From Gammaproteobacteria bacterium (GTDB taxonomy: Bacteria; Pseudomonadota; Gammaproteobacteria; Ga0077536): 64,000 bases of DNA. The stretch lies in the NCBI GenBank assembly GCA_020849475.1, contig JADLGE010000047.1, forward strand, positions 16,102-80,101, written 5' to 3'. Numbering within the stretch: position 1 is the stretch's first letter; the number at the start of each line of letters is the position of its first letter. This document shows, piece by piece, positions 52,191-60,730 of this stretch. The notes under the pieces are model-generated. The model was not told where the DNA came from. It did not search any database and saw nothing but the letters and a program-made list of their open reading frames with translations. The position numbers and the translations under genes are program-made.

Positions 52191-54048
52191 GGCGCGCCGT
52201 GGGCAGGCGTTGAGCCGCGCGCCACGTCGTCAGCGGGGCGTGGCCTTGATTCTGGTGTTGATGGTGGTGGTCACGGCCGCGGCGTTCGTGATGCTGTCGG
52301 CCCTGAACAATCGTGCTTCGCGCGAAACGGCGCAGCGTCTCGTCACCGCCGAGGCGCTGGGGCAGGCGCGTCGCGCACTGCTCGGCTACGCGGTCGGCTA
52401 TGCCGATGGCGTGCACACCAGCGACAAGGGGCCGGGGCGTTTGCCGTGTCCCGATCTGGCCGGCGGCAGCGACCAGGGCGTGGCGGAAAGCGTCGGCGAT
52501 TGCCGCGCCGCCGCCTCGCGCGAAACCGGCCTCTTGCCATTTCGCACGCTGGGTCTGACGGCGCTGGTCGATGGCAGTGGCGCGCCGCTGTGGTACGCGG
52601 TGGCCGAGAATTTTCGCAGCATGACCACCGCCGCCGTCAACGACAACACGCCCGGCAACCTGCGCGTCGACGACCGCCGCGACATTGCCGCCGTGATCAT
52701 CGCGCCCGGTGCGCCGCTGGCGGGACAAGGCCGCGGCAGCGCCAGCACCTACACCCCCGCCGCGTGGCTGGAAGGCGAGAACGCCAGCGCCGGTGACAAT
52801 CGCTTCACACACCTGATGGATGCCGCCAACAACGACACGGTGATGGTCATCACGCGCGGAGAATTGATGGCGGAGGTGGCGAAGGTCGTCAATCGCGAAG
52901 TGCAGCTGGCACTCACCAATTACTACAACGACCCGGACGGCGACGACGACGCGAGCGGCGCCGATCCGCAATGCGCGAGTGCCGACCCCGAATGCGACGA
53001 CGCCCTGCCGTGGCTGGCGCCGCGCACTTCCGGCCTCAACACCGGCGTGGTCGGTGAAGGCCGCACCTCCCTCGCGCGTTTGCCGATAGCGCTATTGAAC
53101 AAGGACTTCGATGCCTCGTTCACCGCCTTGTGGTCACTCGACGGCACCGGCACCGTGCAGTTCACTGGCGCCGAGCCACCGGCAGAAAACTGCGTGCGTC
53201 ACAATTTTTGTACGCAGATGATCAATGACAAACCGGTCAGCGGCGCACCGACACCGACGCCGGTGTTTTTCCCCGCGCCCTTGCTCGGCACCGCGGCGGC
53301 ACCGTGGGGGCAGGGCAGTTGCGTGCTGTCGCGGCCCAAGAGTCTCGCTTACGCCCTGGTCATGAAGTGCAACACGCAATACAGCTACAGCGTGCCGGGG
53401 CGCGCGCTGCGCCGCGAATGGCAACTGGAGTTGCGCGGTAATACACGCCTGGTGGCGCCGACAGCCGGCGCGCGCCGCAGTATCGAAGTGCGTGCGCTCG
53501 GCAACTGGCCGGCGGGCACCGTGGGCCGCATCACGGTGTCGGATTTCGAAGGCAGCACGCTCCTGGGTCAGACGCTGCTCGAGTTCAGCGGTTTCGTCGG
53601 CGGCAATACCTTCGTGCTGGTGAACGTGCCCTTCGATCTCGAGCTGTGGACCTCGACCTCCATCATCGATCGCCATCTTTCGCCCGGCGCGCTGCCGCAA
53701 TGGCTGCAGACCGACGAATGGCTGGACAGCGTGCTGCTGCGCTATGCGCCCAGCGAGGCGCCAGGCTACAGCGGCGCGAGTTGCGCGGCCGCCGGCACCT
53801 GCCTGCGCCTGCAGTTGACTCACGCTGGCGAGACGGCATCGAGCACCGTCAACACCCTGCGCGGCGTAGTGATTACCGCCGGCCCGTCGCTGCCGGCAGT
53901 GGCGTCGCCGGCCTCGCCGGCCCAGGTCCGTCCTTCCATCGACCTCAAGGATTTCCTTGAAGGCCTGAATAGAATCGATGGCAACACCTACGAGCGTCGC
54001 GACGCATCGAGCACTTTCAATGATGAAATCCTGCCCCTCTTGCCCTGA
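52156..54048 (+). CDS. large prepilin-like/PilX-type protein of the pilus locus
   Basis: 630 aa from the ATG at 52156, overlapping the previous gene by 35 nt. A Pro/Arg-rich leader ends in RRQRGVALILVLMVVVTAA, which resembles the PilX/GspK N-terminus (cleavage after Gly, then a hydrophobic helix) but lacks the +5 Glu. The remaining ~580 residues are polar, Cys-containing and beta-rich, with GRLPCPDLAGGSD near the front; the next gene has the analogous RRLPCPDTNGDG. It is much larger than normal minor pilins and may be a tip adhesin-like subunit. Function is inferred. Confidence 0.7.
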   Translation: MPISNVPPRSAEARRGQALSRAPRRQRGVALILVLMVVVTAAAFVMLSALNNRASRETAQRLVTAEALGQARRALLGYAVGYADGVHTSDKGPGRLPCPDLAGGSDQGVAESVGDCRAAASRETGLLPFRTLGLTALVDGSGAPLWYAVAENFRSMTTAAVNDNTPGNLRVDDRRDIAAVIIAPGAPLAGQGRGSASTYTPAAWLEGENASAGDNRFTHLMDAANNDTVMVITRGELMAEVAKVVNREVQLALTNYYNDPDGDDDASGADPQCASADPECDDALPWLAPRTSGLNTGVVGEGRTSLARLPIALLNKDFDASFTALWSLDGTGTVQFTGAEPPAENCVRHNFCTQMINDKPVSGAPTPTPVFFPAPLLGTAAAPWGQGSCVLSRPKSLAYALVMKCNTQYSYSVPGRALRREWQLELRGNTRLVAPTAGARRSIEVRALGNWPAGTVGRITVSDFEGSTLLGQTLLEFSGFVGGNTFVLVNVPFDLELWTSTSIIDRHLSPGALPQWLQTDEWLDSVLLRYAPSEAPGYSGASCAAAGTCLRLQLTHAGETASSTVNTLRGVVITAGPSLPAVASPASPAQVRPSIDLKDFLEGLNRIDGNTYERRDASSTFNDEILPLLP

Positions 54049-54853
54049 ACCCAGTGCGCCCGCACGTCGCCAGCATGGCTTCACGCTGCTGGAAATGGCG
54101 ATAGTCGTGTTCATCGTCGGCATGCTGACGGCCGGGCTCATTGGACCAGTACAGGTGCAGCTCGAAGCGCGTGACCGGCGCAAGACGCTCGACGTCATGG
54201 CCCAGGCCAGCGAAGCCTTGTATGGCTACGCCTTGACGCATCGCCGCCTGCCGTGTCCCGACACCAACGGTGACGGCATGGCCGACCCGCAGTTCACGAT
54301 TGCCAGCGGCGGCGATTGCGACAACGAGAGCGGTTTCCTGCCGTGGGCCGAACTGGGTGTCGACGGTGGCGATGCGTGGGGCAATCACTTGACTTACCGC
54401 GTGCGTGAAAGGCAGTTCACGTTTCCGGCGCAGAACAGCACCTGCGACGGCAATAGCACGGATGAATTCGATCTCTGCTCGCAGGGCAATATCGACATCG
54501 AAACCCGCGGCGACGATGCCGGCACGGCCGGCGTCACCGAAGGCAAATTCAAGTTTCCGGCCGCCACCCCCGACAACGTCGCGGCGGTGCTGGTCTCCCA
54601 CGGCCGCAATGGCTACGGCGCGACAGGGCTCGACAACGTGCCGCGCGGCGCGGTGCCGACCGAGAATGGCGATGAAGAGGAAAACGCCGACGGCGATGCC
54701 GAGTTCGTGTCGCGTGCCTATTCCCAGGCCCAGGACGGTTGCGCCGATGACAGCAGCGAGGGCTCGCCGCTGTGCGAGTTCGACGACCTGGTGCTGCCGA
54801 TCTCGCGCTCGCTGCTGGTCAGCCGGATGGTGTCGGCGGGGCAGTTGCCTTGA
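54023..54853 (+). CDS. type IV prepilin-like protein
   Basis: 276 aa from the ATG at 54023 (54020 also possible), overlapping the previous stop. The leader QHG is followed by FTLLEMAIVVFIVGMLTAG, a textbook prepilin cleavage site with Glu at +5. The body shares RRLPCPDTNGDGMADPQF and a Cys-rich acidic C-terminus with the previous protein, pointing to a minor-pilin pair that works together. Its last 35 nt overlap the convergent kinase gene at 54819. Confidence 0.82.
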   Translation: MKSCPSCPEPSAPARRQHGFTLLEMAIVVFIVGMLTAGLIGPVQVQLEARDRRKTLDVMAQASEALYGYALTHRRLPCPDTNGDGMADPQFTIASGGDCDNESGFLPWAELGVDGGDAWGNHLTYRVRERQFTFPAQNSTCDGNSTDEFDLCSQGNIDIETRGDDAGTAGVTEGKFKFPAATPDNVAAVLVSHGRNGYGATGLDNVPRGAVPTENGDEEENADGDAEFVSRAYSQAQDGCADDSSEGSPLCEFDDLVLPISRSLLVSRMVSAGQLP

Positions 54854-56615
54854 GGAAGGTTGCGCTGGCGCAGCTCAATTCGAAACTCACACGCCCGTCG
54901 ACATTCTCGGCCAGACGCAACTGACAGCCATGGCGACGCGCCAGCTCGGCGGCTTGATAGAGGCCGATGCCGAGCCCGGTGCGCGACGCCACCGGGTGCT
55001 GGAATAACTGGCGCGCGGTGTGCTCCGCAATCGCCCGACCATCATCGCGCACGGTGAGCCGCAGCGCGCCGCCCAGCACCGCGAGGTCGAGCGCGATGTG
55101 TCGCGCTTCGCCGGCCGCAACCTTGTGCCGCGCGTTGTCGATGAGATTGTCGACAATGCTGTCCAGGCATTCGCCCGGCAGCGGCTGTTGGTCGTCGGCG
55201 ATGTTCGCAATCAATTCGATGTCGTCATCGGCCAGACGCTCACAGAGCTCGCGCCACCAGCGCGCGGCCGGCACCAGGACGATGGCGCCGAGCGCGGGAC
55301 GTTGCAGTTTTTCCAGCGCCACTTTCAAACGCTGGGCGATGTCCGGCAGACGCCGCTTCAAAAGTTCGAAGCCGCGCTGCTCCTGGTGGGTGTCGCTGGC
55401 GCTTTCCAGCGCCGCCGTCAGCGCGTTCAGGGATTGCAGCAAATTCTTGATGTCATGGGTGACGCGCGCGCCGGTCTCGTGCACTGCGCGCAGATGCGCG
55501 GCGCCGGCCTGCTCGCGTTCACGCCGCTTGGCGACATAGAAATGCCCCAGCACCTGCACCAGCAGGCGGCAATGAATGAGCAGCGCCGAACTCACGCTGC
55601 GTTCGGTATAGAGCGTGACCGACAGCGCGTCGGTGTCAAGCGCGAGTGCATGGGGTGAGGTGTGGCCATGCATGCCACGGCTGCCGCTGCTGACCCAGGC
55701 CGCGCCCGCCACCCACGGGATGTCGACCAGCGCCGCCACTGCGTCATCGAGAAAATCATCGGCCTCGGCCTGCTGGCTGGCGAGATTGGAGACATTCGCC
55801 AGCCACGACTCGAAACGGGTGCCGATGTTGAGCACCGATTTTTCCCACACCGCCAACAGCCCGATGCTGCCAGCGCCGGGCGTGGTGATCCACGACAGGA
55901 AGAACAGGAACACGCCGAGCGCCATCAGGGTCGCTATCAGCGCGAGTGGATATTCGATGTCGAGGCGCAGCGTCATGGCGACACTGAACACCGCCAGCAA
56001 GGCGGTCAACAGCGCGAAGGTGATGCCGCGAAAGAAGTCGACCGGAAACGGATCGCGCGGTGGCGCGATGATCGGCGGCATGGCATAGAGCACGGCTGGC
56101 GCGAGATAGAGCCCTATGCGAAAGCTCTGCGCGATGCCGCCCGGCAGCGGCTTGCCGAGAAACAACTGCGCCGTGCAGTTGATCAGCAGCTCGCTGACCA
56201 GCATCGCCAGCGACAGCATGTAGACATAGCGCTCGCGACGGGTCGAAAACGAGCGCCCGGCGACGATGCCGATCAACAGCACCAGCCATGCGAACACCGT
56301 CCACCAGTTGAGCCACAGCATGGCGGTGACCAGCACCAGGGTCACGGCCAGCGCCGGCAGGTCGACCCGCTGTTCGCGTTGCCATATCGGTTGCCACAGG
56401 AAGAACAGGCCGAGATGGGTGACCATGAGGGCGCTGGCGAGCTGGGTGTCGATGCCGCTGTCGAGCGCGGTATGCAACACCAGCAGCATGGAGGCCAGCA
56501 GCCAGTGTTCGTGACGTCGGTCGAGAAAGGCGTGACGACGCACGTCGCCAGCAGATTCAGCGTGGGCGTGTGGACTTTCCGACGTGACGGCGGCTTGCCG
56601 AGGCGGCTGGCTCAA
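54819..56615 (-). CDS. membrane sensor histidine kinase (PrsK-like)
   Basis: 598 aa from a TTG at 56615 preceded by GAGGGAGAG. The N-terminal 250 residues carry about seven TM helices (WLLASMLLVLHTAL onward). A GAF-like region follows (about 270-380) and then a NtrB/PrsK-style H-box, THDIKNLLQSLNAL, with DHp helices and a HATPase (VDNLIDNARHKV, GLGIGLYQAAEL). The H-box HDxKN is typical of kinases that drive sigma-54 activators, so the regulator at 40516 is the probable partner, although the two genes bracket the pilus block rather than lying together. The gene is convergent with the minor pilin. Confidence 0.87.
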   Translation of the reverse strand: MSQPPRQAAVTSESPHAHAESAGDVRRHAFLDRRHEHWLLASMLLVLHTALDSGIDTQLASALMVTHLGLFFLWQPIWQREQRVDLPALAVTLVLVTAMLWLNWWTVFAWLVLLIGIVAGRSFSTRRERYVYMLSLAMLVSELLINCTAQLFLGKPLPGGIAQSFRIGLYLAPAVLYAMPPIIAPPRDPFPVDFFRGITFALLTALLAVFSVAMTLRLDIEYPLALIATLMALGVFLFFLSWITTPGAGSIGLLAVWEKSVLNIGTRFESWLANVSNLASQQAEADDFLDDAVAALVDIPWVAGAAWVSSGSRGMHGHTSPHALALDTDALSVTLYTERSVSSALLIHCRLLVQVLGHFYVAKRREREQAGAAHLRAVHETGARVTHDIKNLLQSLNALTAALESASDTHQEQRGFELLKRRLPDIAQRLKVALEKLQRPALGAIVLVPAARWWRELCERLADDDIELIANIADDQQPLPGECLDSIVDNLIDNARHKVAAGEARHIALDLAVLGGALRLTVRDDGRAIAEHTARQLFQHPVASRTGLGIGLYQAAELARRHGCQLRLAENVDGRVSFELSCASATFLKATAPPTPSG

Positions 56616-56732
56616 ATACGCTCTCCCTCGACGCGTCGTCGGTCTCGTGTCGCCCTGGGCCCGTGGCGGGCCGGCTCGGTGGCATGCTAGCGGTATAGTA
56701 AAGGTCGGTAAATCGCAGTCGCACGCCCATCG

Positions 56733-57506
56733 ATGAGTTTCAAAGCGTCAGCCGTGGTGGCTCGTCAAACGCTGCTGGAAGCGGCGCGCACACGCCTGCC
56801 GTGGACCGCGCTGACGGTGATGGTGGGCGCCCTGCTGCTGGCCGAATGCGCGGCGGCTCTGGCGCTGACCGACAGCCAGTCCTATCGCATCGAGATCTAT
56901 GCCGCCTTCACGCGCCTCGCGCTGGTGGCGCTGACTACCTTGTTCGTCGCCCACAGCGTGATGCGTGAACTTGCCGACCGTGTCATCGACCTTAGCTTGT
57001 CGCGGCCGGTGTCGCGCAGTGCGTGGTTCATTGGTCGCCTGCTGGGCTTCAGCGTCGCGGTGGCGCTGCTGGGAATCGTGGCGGCGCTGCCGCTGGCGTT
57101 CACCAGCACGCCCTTGGCAGCGTTGGCGTGGGGAGTGTCACTGGCGGCGGAGCTCTGCATCGTCGCCGCCGCCAGTCTCAGCGCGGCGGTGGCCCTTACC
57201 CAGCTTAATGCGACGGTGCTCGCGGTCGGCGCGTTCTATGTCCTGGCGCGCATGATGGGCGCCATCGTCCTCATGAGCCATGGGCCGGCGGTCGATGCCG
57301 GGGCGACGTCCAGCATCGTCATCGCGCAGCTGGTCAACGCCCTCGCGCTGTTGTTGCCCGCCCTCGACGACTACACGCGCAGCGCGTGGCTGACCGCAGG
57401 CGGTGCCGGCTTCGCGGCGCTGCCCGCCATCGCCGTGCAGACCGTCATCTATGTGGCGCTGCTGGCGGCGGTCGGCCTGTTCGATTTCACGCGTCGCGAG
57501 ATCTGA
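56733..57506 (+). CDS. ABC-2 type transporter permease
   Basis: 257 aa with about six TM helices (TALTVMVGALLLAE, YAAFTRLALVALTTLFVAHS and four more) and the family's ELADRVIDLSLSRPVSRSAWF loop, as in ABC-2/YjhP-type permeases. The substrate is unknown. Its likely ATPase is not adjacent but 1.6 kb downstream at 59129, beyond a TPR-like gene and a pilin gene. A TATAGT -10-like sequence lies about 40 nt before the start. Confidence 0.82.
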   Translation: MSFKASAVVARQTLLEAARTRLPWTALTVMVGALLLAECAAALALTDSQSYRIEIYAAFTRLALVALTTLFVAHSVMRELADRVIDLSLSRPVSRSAWFIGRLLGFSVAVALLGIVAALPLAFTSTPLAALAWGVSLAAELCIVAAASLSAAVALTQLNATVLAVGAFYVLARMMGAIVLMSHGPAVDAGATSSIVIAQLVNALALLLPALDDYTRSAWLTAGGAGFAALPAIAVQTVIYVALLAAVGLFDFTRREI

Positions 57507-57509
57507 GTG

Positions 57510-58235
57510 ATGGCGACCAAGCGTGCAGCAAATCTGCCGTGGCGCGTGGTCGCGGTGCTCGTCATCGCGCTGGCCGCGCAGCTCATGTGGGCGCAGCAGC
57601 GTCGCGCCCCGCAGGTGACGATAGCGGCGCTGGCGCCGCCGCCGTCGGCCGCCGTGCTGCGCGTTGCGTCATTCAATGAGCCGGCGCTGGCCGCGCGTCT
57701 CATGATGCTGTGGCTGCAGGCCTATGACTACCAGCCGGGCGTGAGCCTGCCGTTCCGCAGCCTCGATTACGCCGTCATCGAGGCCTGGCTCGCGCGCATG
57801 CTGGAGCTCGACCCCGGCTTTCAATATCCGCTGCTGGCCGCCGCACGCCTCTATGGCGATGTCGACGATGCACCGCGCCAGCGCCGCATGCTGGCCTTTA
57901 TCGCCCAGAGTTTCAGCGCCGACCCGGCGCGGCGCTGGCCGTGGCTCGCCCATGGCGTGTATCTCGCCAAGCATCGCCTGCATGACCTGCCGCTGGCGCT
58001 GCGACTGGCCGAGACCCTGGCCACCGCCGACCCGGCCGCCGCCATCCCCGACTGGGCGCGCCAGATGCGCATCTTCGTGTTGGAAGACATGGGCGACATC
58101 GAAAGCGCCAAGGTCTTGCTCGGCGGCCTGCTCGCCAGCGGCAAGATAGCCGACAGTCACGAGCGCTATTTTTTGAGCGAGCGCCTGGCCGAACTCGAGC
58201 ATCGCGGCGCGCGCCAGGCGCCGCCAGCGAAGTGA
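57510..58235 (+). CDS. membrane-anchored helical-repeat protein of unknown function
   Basis: 241 aa; ATG at 57510 (GTG at 57507 is an alternative), 3 nt after the permease stop. One N-terminal TM helix (WRVVAVLVIALAAQLMWAQQ) leaves about 210 residues in the periplasm made of TPR-like helices (AWLARMLELDPGFQYPLLAA, LPLALRLAETLATADPAAA). No family was recognised. Tight spacing links it to the ABC permease; an accessory subunit for the transporter is the simplest guess. Confidence 0.65.
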   Translation: MATKRAANLPWRVVAVLVIALAAQLMWAQQRRAPQVTIAALAPPPSAAVLRVASFNEPALAARLMMLWLQAYDYQPGVSLPFRSLDYAVIEAWLARMLELDPGFQYPLLAAARLYGDVDDAPRQRRMLAFIAQSFSADPARRWPWLAHGVYLAKHRLHDLPLALRLAETLATADPAAAIPDWARQMRIFVLEDMGDIESAKVLLGGLLASGKIADSHERYFLSERLAELEHRGARQAPPAK

Positions 58236-58261
58236 CGCAATTGCCGCAGGCGGACGAGATT

Positions 58262-58279
58262 TCGACAGTGGGGTGTCGA
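58262..58279. promoter_or_regulatory. inverted repeat, putative activator (UAS) site
   Basis: TCGACA-N6-TGTCGA is a perfect 6-bp inverted repeat whose symmetry continues imperfectly outward. It lies about 75 nt upstream of the -24/-12 promoter before the pilin gene, the usual distance for a sigma-54 activator binding site. The PrsR-like regulator encoded at 40516 is the natural candidate. Confidence 0.55.
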
Positions 58280-58353
58280 GATATCGTCACATGTGGTCCA
58301 AGTGCGGCCTGCTGATCGACCGCTTTCACCTGTTATCAGTGTGTTAGCCGGGC

Positions 58354-58369
58354 TGGCACGGCCCGTGCT
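58354..58369 (+). promoter_or_regulatory. sigma-54 (-24/-12) promoter of the pilin gene
   Basis: TGGCACG-GCCC-GTGCT matches the consensus TGGCACG-N4-TTGCW at all but one base. The invariant GG (58355-58356) and GC (58367-58368) are exactly 10 nt apart. The start of transcription would fall near 58380, giving a ~27-nt leader that includes the AGGAG ribosome site of the pilin gene. Confidence 0.8.
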
Positions 58370-58406
58370 TGGATTCGGGCACGAGAATTCGCCCAGGAGC
58401 GAAGAC

Positions 58407-59117
58407 ATGCCCAATATCCGCCGCCAGCAGGGTTTCACCTTGGTCGAAATGGCCATCGTGCTGGTCATCATCGGTCTCTTGCTCGGGGGCATCCTCAAGG
58501 GCCAGGAACTCATCACCAGCGCCCGCGTGCGCAACATCGCCGACCAGAACAGCGGCGTGCAGGCGGCCTACTACGGCTTCATCGATCGCTACCGCCAGGT
58601 GCCGGGCGACTGGTCCAAAGACAGCGCGGTCAAATCGATTCCCGGCGTGACCCATGGCGGCGATTCGAGTGGCCGCCTGGACGGCGACCCGGCCTGGAAG
58701 GAAGGCCTCGCGCTGTGGGAGCAACTCTCCAAGTCGGGCTTCATCCAGGGCAATTACATCGGCGGCGATTCCGAGCCCAACCAGGACGACGTCAACCTCG
58801 CGCCGCGCAACGCCTTCAATGGCTTCCTCATGCTGTTCAGTTCCAGCGACTACTACGACCCGGCGAGTTCGCCGAGCGAGAAGCTCAACCTGGTACTGGG
58901 CGCCGGCATCCCGGTCAACGTGGTGGCCGAACTTGACCGCAAGATTGACGATGGCCTGCCGCAGAGCGGCGTGGTGCGTCAGTCGGTGACCACCGCATCC
59001 GGCAAGTTCGGGAAAGTTTCCAAATCGACCACCGACTGCGTCGATACCGGCAGCACGCCCCCGATCTGGGACATCGCCAAGAACGAACAGAACTGCAACG
59101 CCGTCTATCTCTACTAA
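58407..59117 (+). CDS. type IV prepilin, sigma-54-controlled
   Basis: 236 aa from the ATG at 58407, which has a strong AGGAG site. The leader MPNIRRQQG is cut before FTLVEMAIVLVIIGLLLGGI (Glu at +5). The body has AAYYGFIDRYRQVPGDW, common in MSHA-type and related pilins, and two C-terminal Cys (TTDCVD and EQNCNAVYLY) that can form the D-loop disulfide. This is the best candidate for the major structural pilin. A -24/-12 promoter and an upstream inverted repeat precede it. It sits between ABC-2 permease and ATPase genes rather than beside the msh assembly genes. Confidence 0.85.
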   Translation: MPNIRRQQGFTLVEMAIVLVIIGLLLGGILKGQELITSARVRNIADQNSGVQAAYYGFIDRYRQVPGDWSKDSAVKSIPGVTHGGDSSGRLDGDPAWKEGLALWEQLSKSGFIQGNYIGGDSEPNQDDVNLAPRNAFNGFLMLFSSSDYYDPASSPSEKLNLVLGAGIPVNVVAELDRKIDDGLPQSGVVRQSVTTASGKFGKVSKSTTDCVDTGSTPPIWDIAKNEQNCNAVYLY

Positions 59118-59128
59118 GCCTGCCTGAC

Positions 59129-59863
59129 ATGGCCGACACCGCCGCGCCGGCGCTGGCCTTTCGCGGCGTCGGCAAATCTTTCGGCACGCGTGTGGTGCTG
59201 GCCGACGTCGACCTTGAAGTAATGCCCGGTGAGGCCGTCGGTCTGGTCGGTGTGAACGGTGCCGGCAAGACCACTTTGCTGCGCGCCTTGCTCGACCTCT
59301 CACGCCCCGATACGGGCAGCATCGAAGTGTTCGGCACACCGTCAGGTGCCGCCGCTGCGCGCGCGCAGCTTGCCTACCTCGCCGAACGCTTCACGCCGCC
59401 GGGCTTTGCCACCGGGCTTGAATTGCTGCGCTATCTGCTGGCGCTGCACGAAGTGAAGTTGGACGTCGCTGCCGCCGAGGCGCAGGCGCGCGCACTCGAT
59501 CTCGATCCCGCCGCGCTCCTGCGCCCGGCGCGTCACTATTCCAAGGGCATGGCGCAGAAGCTCGGGCTCCTGGCCTGCGTGCTCGCACGCCGTCCGCTGC
59601 TGGTGCTGGATGAACCGATGAGCGGTCTCGACCCGCGCGCCCGCGCCCATTTCAAACGTTGCCTGGCTGATCAGAAAGCCGCCGGCGTGACCTTATTCTT
59701 CAGCACCCACCTTCTGGCCGACGTCGAGGCGCTGTGTGACCGCATCGCGGTGCTGGAAGGCGGGCGCCTGGTTTACGTCGGCACGCCGGCCGCGCTGCTC
59801 ATGGCCCGTGGCGCGTCTACACTGGAAGAAGCTTTCCTGTCCTTGGTCGACGCGGCCGCGTAA
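59129..59863 (+). CDS. ABC transporter ATP-binding protein
   Basis: 244 aa. Walker A is GLVGVNGAGKTTLLRAL, the signature HYSKGMAQKLGLL (variant of LSGGQ, common in ABC-2 systems), Walker B PLLVLDEPMSGLDP and the switch His in FFSTHLLADVEAL. It should energise the permease encoded at 56733. It starts 11 nt after the pilin stop, so it is likely transcribed at least partly from the sigma-54 promoter. Confidence 0.88.
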   Translation: MADTAAPALAFRGVGKSFGTRVVLADVDLEVMPGEAVGLVGVNGAGKTTLLRALLDLSRPDTGSIEVFGTPSGAAAARAQLAYLAERFTPPGFATGLELLRYLLALHEVKLDVAAAEAQARALDLDPAALLRPARHYSKGMAQKLGLLACVLARRPLLVLDEPMSGLDPRARAHFKRCLADQKAAGVTLFFSTHLLADVEALCDRIAVLEGGRLVYVGTPAALLMARGASTLEEAFLSLVDAAA

Positions 59864-59935
59864 AGCCGGCCGCCGCGCCGGCCGCTAAGAAAGCTACGGT
59901 GCGCTGCGCCGCGACCCACGCTTACAGGACGCTCC

Positions 59936-60730
59936 ATGGTAGACATCCACCCCGAACACGCCCGCTCGGTCCTCGAATCCCTCGCTATCGGCGTGGTGCT
60001 GATCGACAAGAACCAGCATGTTAACTGGGTGAATGAATACACCTCGACGCTCTTGAAACGCCCGGCCGAGGACCTCCTGGGCCGCGCCATCGCCGATCTC
60101 GACCTGCCCTACGCGCCGCCCGAGGCCAGCGGCGAGCCGATGGAAGTGCGCATCGACGGCGCCATGCTCGGCATCACGCAACGCTATGAACATGCCGGCG
60201 GTGCTGGCGCGGTGCTGCTGTTGCTCGACCGCGGCCATGCCTTGGTGTGGTTCCTGAGCACGCTGGCCGGCGGTGTACCGGGCGCGGTGGCGTCCAGCGG
60301 TGTACTGGCGCGTGCCGCCATCCAGCATCGACTCGACAGCGAGATCTCGCGCAGCCGCCGTTACCAGAATGAACTGACCTGCATTTCCGTGCGCTGCCCG
60401 GGGGCGGAGGGGGCCACCGGCGTGGCGCGTCTTTTGAAAGAACAGCTGCGCTGGGTCGACCTGCTCGGCCAGTGGAGCGACGACACCTTGCTGGTGGTGC
60501 TGCCCGAGACCGCGCTCGACGCCGCGGAGGGTCTGCGCGACAAACTCGCCGCGCTGCTGGCGGCGCCCGGTCTCGGCGCCATTGACTGCGGCGTCACCGC
60601 CTGGCTCAAGGGCGACAACGCCGAACGCATGGTGGCACGTGCGATGGCCTCGGCGCCCGAGGGCTCAACCCGCCGGGAGGCTCAAGTCCACTATCTCGAA
60701 GTCGTGGGTGATGGCGACCGTCTGCCTTAG
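59936..60730 (+). CDS. PAS and degenerate GGDEF-like protein
   Basis: 264 aa. Residues about 8-110 read as a PAS fold (LESLAIGVVLIDKNQHVNWVNE). The C-terminal half (about 125-250) follows the GGDEF fold (RAAIQHRLDSEISRSRRYQN, LPETALDAAEGLRDKLAALL), but the catalytic loop is GQWSDDTLLV instead of GGDEF, so diguanylate cyclase activity is unlikely. It may bind GTP or c-di-GMP or act as a protein-interaction module. It lies just after the ABC ATPase and could regulate the pilus region. The 3' end overlaps the OsmC gene on the other strand. Confidence 0.78.
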   Translation: MVDIHPEHARSVLESLAIGVVLIDKNQHVNWVNEYTSTLLKRPAEDLLGRAIADLDLPYAPPEASGEPMEVRIDGAMLGITQRYEHAGGAGAVLLLLDRGHALVWFLSTLAGGVPGAVASSGVLARAAIQHRLDSEISRSRRYQNELTCISVRCPGAEGATGVARLLKEQLRWVDLLGQWSDDTLLVVLPETALDAAEGLRDKLAALLAAPGLGAIDCGVTAWLKGDNAERMVARAMASAPEGSTRREAQVHYLEVVGDGDRLP

